Assembly: GCA_018065965.1 (NCBI GenBank)
Contig: JAGHSH010000272.1
Span: 1-5,782 of the forward strand
Direction of reading: 5' to 3'
Length of the DNA stretch: 5,782 nucleotides
Source: Candidatus Apopatocola equi
Lineage (GTDB): Bacteria; Bacillota; Clostridia; Oscillospirales; Oscillospiraceae
The notes under the pieces were generated by a model that was given only the letters and a program-made list of their open reading frames with translations, searched no databases and was not told the origin of the DNA. Position numbers and translations under genes: made by a program. Shown one piece after another: positions 1 through 5,157 of the stretch (the stretch's first letter is position 1; each line of letters opens with the position of its first letter).

Positions 1-139
1 ATTATGTAAAACACAAGCCTTTTTTCTTCATGGAATTACAAAAAATATGTAAACCAAATTTGTGTATTATGACAACCAGACGAATATTGTAAGACTTTCG
101 GAAAAGATGATGAAAAAAAGGAAAAAATCTCGCTTACTA

Positions 140-169
140 CTTCCATATTTCTCTGTTTCGCGATATAAT
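140..169 (+). promoter_or_regulatory. Probable sigma-A promoter of the DUF2804-GH13-GNAT unit
   Basis: A perfect TATAAT -10 box lies at 164-169 in AT-rich DNA, 31 bases before the ATG at 201. That would start transcription near 176 and give a leader of about 25 bases. The -35 side is poor: no hexamer at 16-18 base spacing matches TTGACA at more than three positions, and there is no TGn extension. The promoter may therefore be weak or activator-dependent. The ribosome binding site GGGAG at 190-194 follows at a proper 6-base spacing. The rest of 1-160 is AT-rich; I see no gene, RNA or convincing hairpin there. Confidence 0.55.
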
Positions 170-200
170 TTACTATTATCCGATATTATGGGAGAGAAGC

Positions 201-1190
201 ATGAAAAACGCACCGTCTACATCCGATAAACAGCCGCTGCTGGACGCACGCGGCCGGCTGCTCCGTTCCTTCTGGAGCACTGACGCCGAGCGCAGCTATG
301 CGAGAGAATCAGTGTCCCGCCTGCGCGGCAGGGAGTGGGAGCTTTATCAGCTGCTGGGCGAGGACTGCGTTTTCCGCCTGCTCTACGGCAGAGTCGGCCC
401 CCTGGGCGTCTGCCGGGCCTCCTTCACGGATCTCCGCACGGGCAGATACTGCATCAGCGGCCCCCTGCGCTTTTTCCCGGGCGACCGCTTCACGGTGGAC
501 TTCACCGCCGATGAGCCTCATCACATTCTCTGTGAGGACAAGGACTTTTTCCTTTCTCTGGACTATGACGGCCGTTTCCACCGTTTGCGCTGTTATTGTG
601 GGGAATTCGATGTGGAGCTGATGCTGCCCGATCAGAGTGAAACGCTCTATACGGCCTCTCCTTTTGAAAAAATGCATCGCTTCTTTTATGCGGGCAGGCA
701 GGTGTTTTCCGAGCTGCGGGGGTGTGTGCGCTTCCGGGAAAAGGAATATTCCCTGGAGTCTGCCTTTGCCTTCTATGAGAGCGGCCGCGGGGCTTTCCAC
801 ATGGAGTGCCGCCGGGTGCTGGGCTGCGCCTGCCAGATCCGGGAGGGCCACAGCCTTGCCCTGCTCTTCGGCTGGGGCTTCGGCTATGCCGGCTCGGGGT
901 TGGAGAATGCGCTCTTTCTTGATGGCGAGGTGCTGAAGCTCAACCGTCTCCGGGAGAGCAGGAAGGGCGATTTCCTCCGCGAGAGCCGGATCTTTTCCGA
1001 GGACGGCGCAGTGGAGCTGCGCTTTACTCCCTGGCGGGACGAGCTTTTCGCAAGGGATATCCGCCTGCTTTATTTCCGCTCTCACTGCACCGTGGGCAAG
1101 CTCTCAGGTACAATAGATGTAGGCGGTTACGGCACTATAAATATTGAAAATGTACCCATATTATGTGAACACAGCCGCTTCCGCTTCTGA
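201..1190 (+). CDS. DUF2804 family protein, function unknown
   Basis: This 329-residue protein matches, from memory, the DUF2804 family along its whole length, and its size is usual for that family. Recognisable family blocks are the N-terminal QPLLDARGRLL (residues 11-21), TASPFEK (151-157), the GRG motif (195-197), the aromatic-glycine block LFGWGFGYAGSGLENALFLDG (222-242, of which GWGFG and LENALFLDG are the key parts), and a C-terminal strand pattern VGKLSGTI (298-305). I expect a beta-rich fold; no biochemical function is established to my knowledge. There is no signal peptide or membrane segment, so it should be cytoplasmic. The ATG at 201 is supported by GGGAG six bases upstream and by the family motif beginning almost at once. 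The block around GRG looks atypical: relatives that I recall have D-W-G-R-G-x-W, whereas here it is E193-S-G-R-G-A-F199. The gene leads a probable operon with a GH13-like gene 59 bases downstream. The family call is fairly firm; the role is unknown. Confidence 0.8.
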   Translation: MKNAPSTSDKQPLLDARGRLLRSFWSTDAERSYARESVSRLRGREWELYQLLGEDCVFRLLYGRVGPLGVCRASFTDLRTGRYCISGPLRFFPGDRFTVDFTADEPHHILCEDKDFFLSLDYDGRFHRLRCYCGEFDVELMLPDQSETLYTASPFEKMHRFFYAGRQVFSELRGCVRFREKEYSLESAFAFYESGRGAFHMECRRVLGCACQIREGHSLALLFGWGFGYAGSGLENALFLDGEVLKLNRLRESRKGDFLRESRIFSEDGAVELRFTPWRDELFARDIRLLYFRSHCTVGKLSGTIDVGGYGTINIENVPILCEHSRFRF

Positions 1191-1197
1191 GCGGATT

Positions 1198-1216
1198 CAT
1201 TATATAAACATTATAT
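1198..1216 (+). repeat. Tandem 8-bp direct repeat in the DUF2804-GH13 gap
   Basis: CATTATAT occurs at 1198-1205 and again at 1209-1216, separated by AAA, so the centre-to-centre distance is 11 bases, about one helical turn. It lies in the 59-base AT-rich gap before the GH13 gene. It could be an operator, an AT-rich mRNA processing site or chance in AT-rich DNA. TATAAA at 1203-1208 resembles a -10 box, but no -35 match lies at the right distance. Confidence 0.35.
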
Positions 1217-1249
1217 CTTTACGATCAAATACGGATAAAGAGGTTACTC

Positions 1250-3043
1250 ATGGACGAACGCGCAAGATGGTATAAGGATTTGTGCTTTTACCGGGTTTTT
1301 CCGCGGAGCTTTCTGGACGGCAACGGGGACGGTATCGGCGATTTATGGGGTCTGAAGGACAGACTGGACTATATCCAGTCCCTGCAGGCGGATGGGATAT
1401 GGCTATCCTCGGTATGCCCTTCCATGAACCGGGATATAGGCCGTGACGTGACGGATTTCTGCGCCGTGGCGGAGGAATACGGCGGCATGGAGGCTTTTCT
1501 GGCCCTGCTGGAGGAGCTCCATCGCCGGGGCATGAAGCTCATTCTGGATCTGGAGCTGTCCTGCACGGGTACGGAGCATCCCTGGTTCCGTGCCAGCGAA
1601 CAGGGGGAGAAGCCCTACAAGTATTACTATATCTGGCGTCCTGCCGGGGAGCGGGGGCGCGCGCCCAATAACTGGCAGAACATCTACAGCGAGAGTGCAT
1701 GGAGCTGGAGCGGGGAGCGCAAGGCCTACTACCTGCATCTGCAGGGCGAGAATCAGCCGGATCTGAATATGCGGAACCCGGAAGTTCGCGCAGAGATCAA
1801 GAAAATCATGCGCTTCTGGCTGGATCTGGGGGTAGACGGCTTCCGGGAGGACAGGCTGAACCTGATCTCCAAGCCCAAGGAGCTGCCCGAGGGACTGCCG
1901 CTCTGGCCTCTGCGCCGGGGCAGCCGCCACTATGACCGGGGCCCCTTCCTCCGTTCCTACCTGCAGGAGTTCCGCCATGACGTGCTGGATCGCTATAACT
2001 GCCTCACGGTGGGCGATCTGGGCTCTGTGGGGGCGCAGGAGGCGCGGGACTATGCCGATGAGCCCGACGGAGAGCTGGATCTGGTGCTTCATCGGGACTA
2101 TTTCCGGGGCGACAGCCTTTTCAACGGTCTGTTTCATACCCGTTTCAGTCTGCTCCGGCAGAGATTCTACTGGGATCGCTGGCAGCGAGCCATGGCGGAG
2201 AAGGGCTGGAACATCCTGTGCCTGGAAAATGAGGATACGCCCCGTTCCGTTTCCCGCTTCGGCTCGGAGAAGCTCCGTACTGCCAGCGGGAAGGCATTGG
2301 CGGCGGCCGTCCTCTTCCAGCGCGGCACCCCGCTGCTCTATCAGGGGCAGGAGATCGGCATGACCAACATCCGGTTGGATTCCGTAGACTGGTATCAGGA
2401 TGACGAGAGCCTCCGGCTTTATCGCCGCGCCCGCACCCGGGATGACAAAAAGCGTCTGGAGCGGGTCTGGCGCAGCTCCCGCCAGTCTGCCCGCAGCCCC
2501 ATGCAGTGGAGCGACGGGGACGATGCCGGCTTTACTACCGGGGAGCCTTGGTTTTATGTAAACCAAAATTACCGCAGCGTCAATGTGGCGCAGCAGGATG
2601 GGGATGCGGACAGCCTCCTGAATTTTTACCGGAAGGCGCTCACTCTGCGCCGGGAGATGAACGTGGTGCGCACCGGCAGCTACCGGGATCTGCGGCCTTT
2701 GAGCCCGTGGTTTTATGTGTATGAGCGCACGAACCGCTCGGGCAGATTGCTGGTCATGTGCTCCTTTGCTTCCGTGGCGCGGCTGCTGGTCTGCCCCCGT
2801 GAATATGAGCTGAAGAAGGGTGAGCTGCTGCTCTCCACCCATGGGGACGCGCTGGAGGGCAGAAACGTTTATCTCAAGCCCTACGAGTGCCGGGTATACT
2901 GGTTCCCGGGCAGCCGCAGGGCGCAGCTGGAGGAGGCCAAAGCCCAGAAAAAGACCACCCGCTTCCGTGCGGCGTGGAAAAAGTTCCGGGAGTATCTTCG
3001 GAGCTTCCGGGAGTTCTATGACGATTACGAGGATGAACCATGA
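1250..3043 (+). CDS. GH13 alpha-glucosidase-like protein with altered catalytic pocket
   Basis: This 597-residue protein belongs to glycoside hydrolase family 13, closest in pattern to the oligo-1,6-glucosidase/alpha-glucosidase/trehalose-6-phosphate hydrolase group. It shows the metal-binding loop D23-x-N25-x-D27-x-x-x-D31, NNW (140-142), QPDLN (169-173), YQGQEIGMTN (364-373), ARSPMQW (414-420) and GFTTGEPW (427-434), followed by a beta domain. It lacks a signal peptide and should be cytoplasmic. Family members hydrolyse alpha-glucosidic bonds using Asp, Glu and Asp plus two His and a Tyr. Here nucleophile D201 (with R199) and D329 are kept, but Glu is D256, the region I His is C105, the region IV His is E328, and the Tyr of GYD is R65. 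The residue after the nucleophile, often Val or Ala, is R202. Normal glucosidase activity is therefore doubtful. A charged tail (about 555-597) extends past the usual length of about 555-560. The ATG at 1250 has AAAGAGG six bases upstream. The family is certain; activity is unknown. Confidence 0.9.
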   Translation: MDERARWYKDLCFYRVFPRSFLDGNGDGIGDLWGLKDRLDYIQSLQADGIWLSSVCPSMNRDIGRDVTDFCAVAEEYGGMEAFLALLEELHRRGMKLILDLELSCTGTEHPWFRASEQGEKPYKYYYIWRPAGERGRAPNNWQNIYSESAWSWSGERKAYYLHLQGENQPDLNMRNPEVRAEIKKIMRFWLDLGVDGFREDRLNLISKPKELPEGLPLWPLRRGSRHYDRGPFLRSYLQEFRHDVLDRYNCLTVGDLGSVGAQEARDYADEPDGELDLVLHRDYFRGDSLFNGLFHTRFSLLRQRFYWDRWQRAMAEKGWNILCLENEDTPRSVSRFGSEKLRTASGKALAAAVLFQRGTPLLYQGQEIGMTNIRLDSVDWYQDDESLRLYRRARTRDDKKRLERVWRSSRQSARSPMQWSDGDDAGFTTGEPWFYVNQNYRSVNVAQQDGDADSLLNFYRKALTLRREMNVVRTGSYRDLRPLSPWFYVYERTNRSGRLLVMCSFASVARLLVCPREYELKKGELLLSTHGDALEGRNVYLKPYECRVYWFPGSRRAQLEEAKAQKKTTRFRAAWKKFREYLRSFREFYDDYEDEP

Positions 3044-3735
3044 CGAAATATGATCTGATGCGGGAGCCTCTGCTCTCGGCCAACATCCGCAACTCCCTTC
3101 TGCGCGGTACGGGTGAGGTGCTGGAGGACAGTGAAGAGGGCATCTTTGTATATGAACCTCTGGGACATGTGTATTTCCTGATGGCGGAGACCGAGACCGG
3201 CAAACGCTGGCTCATGGCCCATGAGGATCGGGAGTATGACCTTATCGTGCTCTATGACGATGCGCTCATCGCCTTTGCCGGGGAGCGCTACGGCATGGAG
3301 TATGACGAAAAGTGCAAACAGGTGGTCTGGACGCGGCCGGAGCCTCCCGTGCGGGATCGGCAGCTGACGCTCCGTCCTGCTGCCGAAGCGGATTTTGAGC
3401 TCTGCCGCAGCATCTACCACGGCTCCTCCGATGCGGATCTTCGCGGTTCTCTCTCTGCCGGTGCCGTGCTGCTGGGCTTTTGGGGGGATACACTCATCGG
3501 CATGGTCGGTATGCATACGGAGGGCAGCATGGGTATGCTGGAGGTGCTGCCGGCATATCGCCGCCGGGGCTTCGGTACAGAGCTGGAGAAAGCGCTCATC
3601 GAACGCCAGCTCTCCCTGGGGCTCGTCCCTTACGGGCAGGTCTATCTTTCCAATGCCGCTTCCTTCGCCCTGCAGGCTTCTCTGGGCATGGAGTGCAGCG
3701 AGGGAACGCTCATGTGGATGTGGAAAAAATCGTGA
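3040..3735 (+). CDS. GNAT-family acetyltransferase-like protein
   Basis: This 231-residue protein has a C-terminal GNAT domain (about residues 108-231). It begins with LTLRPAAEADF (109-119) and contains the acetyl-CoA binding motif R174-x-x-G177-x-G179 within VLPAYRRRGFGTELEKALI, then a late strand and helix GQVYLSNAASFALQASLGM (199-217). The position often occupied by the general-acid Tyr in LYxxLGF is Q212; I recall Gln there in related clostridial proteins, so it may be typical of the subgroup. Residues 1-100 form a separate beta-alpha region common in clostridial relatives and possibly a degenerate first GNAT domain. The acetyl acceptor cannot be predicted. Its ATG overlaps the GH13 stop (ATGA, 3040-3043), and GAGGA at 3029-3033 inside the GH13 gene provides the ribosome binding site, which suggests translational coupling. 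No terminator hairpin follows it. The family is well supported, the substrate unknown. Confidence 0.8.
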   Translation: MTKYDLMREPLLSANIRNSLLRGTGEVLEDSEEGIFVYEPLGHVYFLMAETETGKRWLMAHEDREYDLIVLYDDALIAFAGERYGMEYDEKCKQVVWTRPEPPVRDRQLTLRPAAEADFELCRSIYHGSSDADLRGSLSAGAVLLGFWGDTLIGMVGMHTEGSMGMLEVLPAYRRRGFGTELEKALIERQLSLGLVPYGQVYLSNAASFALQASLGMECSEGTLMWMWKKS

Positions 3736-3763
3736 ACTTTCTGTCAAAACTGCTTTCTGCCTC

Positions 3764-3791
3764 TTGAATTACATAAATTTTCTGATATAAT
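3764..3791 (+). promoter_or_regulatory. Extended -10 sigma-A promoter of gpsA
   Basis: TTGAAT (3764-3769, four of six matches to TTGACA) is separated by 16 bases from a perfect TATAAT (3786-3791). The TG at 3783-3784 makes it an extended -10 promoter. Transcription should start near 3798, leaving a leader of about 26 bases. This placement rules out translation from the TTG at 3791, which lies inside the -10 box, and supports the ATG at 3824 for mRNA from this promoter. Confidence 0.75.
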
Positions 3792-3823
3792 TGAGCGGAA
3801 TTCAAGGGAAAGCAGGTTTCGCT

Positions 3824-4786
3824 ATGAACATTTCGGTGATCGGCTGTGGCCGTTGGGGATCTCTGATCGCGTGGTATCTGGATTCAATCGGCCATCATGT
3901 AAAGATCTATGGCCGCAGCAGCTCCAAACATATGCAGCGGTTTATGGCAGAACGAAAGAACGATCTGCTGGAGCTGAGGGAATCTGTGGAGCTGACCACG
4001 AGCCTTGCCGAGGCCTTGGAGAGCGAAACGGTGGTCATTTCCATCGACAGCCAGTCCCTGCGGAGCCTCTGCACGGAGCTGCTGCCCTTTCAGCCGGAGG
4101 GAAAGACCTTCATCCTCTGCATGAAGGGCATCGAGGAGGATACGGGCAAGCGCCTTTCCGAGGTGGCGGGGGAGTATCTGGGCGGAAAGAACGACATCGC
4201 CGTCTGGGTGGGCCCCGGTCATGTGCAGGAGTTTACCCGGGGAGTACCCAACTGCATGGTCATCGACTCCGAAAAGGAGGAGGTGCGCTATCGGCTGGTG
4301 GACGCCTTCTCCAGCGAGCTGATCCGCTTCTATTACGGGGACGATCTGATCGGCAATGAGATCGGCGCTGCTGCCAAAAATGTGATCGGAATTGCCGCCG
4401 GTATGCTGGACGGCATGGATCGCTCTGCCCTCAAGGGTGCCCTCATGAGCCGCGGAACCCGGGAGATCGCCCGGCTGATCAAGGCCATGGGCGGCAACGA
4501 ACTTTCGGCCTACGGGCTCTGCCATCTGGGCGATTATGAGGCCACAGTGTTCTCCCCCTTCTCTCAGAACCGTCAGTTCGGTGAGAGCTTTGTCAAAGGG
4601 GAGAGCTACAGCAAGCTGGCCGAGGGCTACTATACCGTTCGGGCGCTGCACCTGCTCTCCGAGCGTTACGCTGTGGAGCTGCCCATCTGCCGGGCGGTCT
4701 ATTCCATCCTCTACGAGGGCAGCGACCCGGCGGAAACCATGAATGCTCTCTTCCGCCGCAAGGTCACCAACGAACTGCATAAATAA
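3824..4786 (+). CDS. gpsA: NAD(P)-dependent glycerol-3-phosphate dehydrogenase
   Basis: GpsA reversibly reduces dihydroxyacetone phosphate to sn-glycerol 3-phosphate with NAD(P)H in the cytoplasm, supplying the phospholipid backbone. The 320-residue protein opens with the Rossmann motif G7-C-G-R-W-G12. It then shows CMKGIE (99-104), GPGH (130-133), NEIGAAAKNVIGIAAG (178-193) with the expected catalytic Lys K185, LGD (235-237), the substrate-binding block SPFSQNRQFG (244-253), and the C-terminal pattern LAEGYYTVRAL...ELPICRAVYSILYEG. Length is slightly below the usual 330-340. Several blocks deviate from the common forms I recall: GAGSWG is GCGRWG, AVPS is SIDS (73-76), and LAGLGD is LCHLGD. 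It may be a divergent lineage version or a second paralogue. The ATG at 3824 is chosen because GxGxxG then starts at residue 7 and AGCAGG (3811-3816) lies 7 bases upstream; an in-frame TTG at 3791 is rejected. It has its own promoter and terminator and is probably a single-gene unit, with possible read-through from the upstream genes. Confidence 0.88.
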   Translation: MNISVIGCGRWGSLIAWYLDSIGHHVKIYGRSSSKHMQRFMAERKNDLLELRESVELTTSLAEALESETVVISIDSQSLRSLCTELLPFQPEGKTFILCMKGIEEDTGKRLSEVAGEYLGGKNDIAVWVGPGHVQEFTRGVPNCMVIDSEKEEVRYRLVDAFSSELIRFYYGDDLIGNEIGAAAKNVIGIAAGMLDGMDRSALKGALMSRGTREIARLIKAMGGNELSAYGLCHLGDYEATVFSPFSQNRQFGESFVKGESYSKLAEGYYTVRALHLLSERYAVELPICRAVYSILYEGSDPAETMNALFRRKVTNELHK

Positions 4787-4827
4787 AAAGATTCCCTGCA
4801 AACTACCGTTTTGCAGGGAATCTTTTT
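4785..4827 (+). terminator. Rho-independent terminator of gpsA
   Basis: A perfect 18-bp inverted repeat (4785-4802 and 4810-4827) has a 7-base loop and ends in five T on the right arm. The left arm starts within the TAA stop codon of gpsA. Because the left arm starts with five A, the element could also act on transcripts arriving from the right, including read-through of the convergent minus-strand gene. Confidence 0.93.
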
Positions 4828-4838
4828 CAGCCCCTCGG

Positions 4839-4870
4839 TCATTGCGATGAGCGAAGCGGCGCGGCAATCC
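4839..4870. repeat. REP-like dispersed intergenic element (CATTGCGA type)
   Basis: The segment begins TCATTGCGATGAGCGAAGC and ends GGCAATCC. Its ends ATTGC (4841-4845) and GCAAT (4864-4868) are inverted. It resembles, from memory, a short palindromic repeat of the form CATTGCGAGGAGCGAAGC...GGCAATC scattered between genes in many bacterial genomes, including Clostridia. Only one copy is in this window, so repetition cannot be shown here. Function is unknown; roles in mRNA end protection or as a non-autonomous mobile unit are possible. Confidence 0.6.
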
Positions 4871-5031
4871 GCGTTCCCGCTGCTGACAACTACAGCTTAT
4901 TGCTCATCAGCGGCAGCAGAAAGGTTCCCGGAGCGTATCGACACGCAGCGGTCTGAAACGCAGAAACTCAGATCTTCCGACGGCGGCATTTCGCCGCGAG
5001 CCTCTGTTCTCTTCTCCACCGCCAGCGGCGT

Positions 5032-5061
5032 TCATTCTCTTTCTGCCGGGAAAGAGAATGA
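5032..5061. repeat. 12-bp perfect inverted repeat
   Basis: TCATTCTCTTTC (5032-5043) pairs perfectly with GAAAGAGAATGA (5050-5061) around the loop TGCCGG. On the plus strand it is followed by a G-rich run rather than T, and on the minus strand no U-run follows, so it is not an obvious terminator. It may be part of a larger intergenic repeat that includes the element at 4839-4870. Confidence 0.6.
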
Positions 5062-5115
5062 GGGGGGCTGCTTCCCGTCCTCCACGGCGTGGGGGAAAAA
5101 GCCGAAAGCAAAGAA

Positions 5116-5157
5116 AAAGCGGTTCGCTGCAATCATCCTTTTGCAGCGAACCGCTTT
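5116..5157 (-). terminator. Rho-independent terminator of the minus-strand gene
   Basis: A perfect 17-bp inverted repeat (5116-5132 and 5141-5157) has an 8-base loop. Read on the minus strand, the hairpin is followed by a T-rich tract (complement of 5100-5118). The stem begins inside the TAA stop of the gene ending at 5156, the same tight arrangement as at gpsA. Confidence 0.9.

Larger units (their letters stand above)
4787..5155. other. Gene-free convergent intergenic region rich in inverted repeats
   Basis: These 369 bases separate the ends of two convergent genes. They contain the two terminators, a dispersed-repeat-like element near 4839-4870, and a 12-bp hairpin at 5032-5061. Weaker stems are seen at 4879-4886 with 4907-4914 (one G-T pair), at 4983-4987 with 4993-4997, and at 5079-5085 with 5089-5095. 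No plausible coding frame with a ribosome binding site was found. The minus-strand open frame at 5032-5373 lies mostly over the next gene and is a shadow. Such hairpin density fits intergenic repeat material, though a structured RNA is not excluded. Confidence 0.6.

Noticed and set aside
46..58. 13-base match TATGTAAACCAAA between the leader and the GH13 gene (2555-2567)
   Set aside because: The second copy encodes the conserved YVNQN segment in frame. A single match with no flanking similarity is best explained by chance.
309..1085. Minus-strand open frame of 258 codons opposite the DUF2804 gene
   Set aside because: It is a composition-driven shadow; the plus-strand protein has family motifs along its whole length.
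1136..1208. Possible internal promoters with TATAAA boxes before the GH13 gene
   Set aside because: TATAAA occurs at 1136-1141 and 1203-1208, but neither has a recognisable -35 hexamer at 16-18 bases. TTGAAA at 1144-1149 is only 9 bases from TATTAT.
1403..2842. Long minus-strand open frame of 479 codons opposite the GH13 gene
   Set aside because: The plus strand encodes clear GH13 motifs over the same stretch. Long antisense frames are expected in GC-rich genes, and no family signal or ribosome binding site was seen.
3791..3823. Upstream TTG start for gpsA giving 11 more residues
   Set aside because: The TTG overlaps the -10 box TATAAT and lies upstream of the predicted transcription start. 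The ATG at 3824 has a ribosome binding site and places the Rossmann motif at the expected position.
3884..4867. Minus-strand open frame of 327 codons opposite gpsA
   Set aside because: It is a shadow of gpsA. It runs across both the terminator and the repeat element and resembles no known family.
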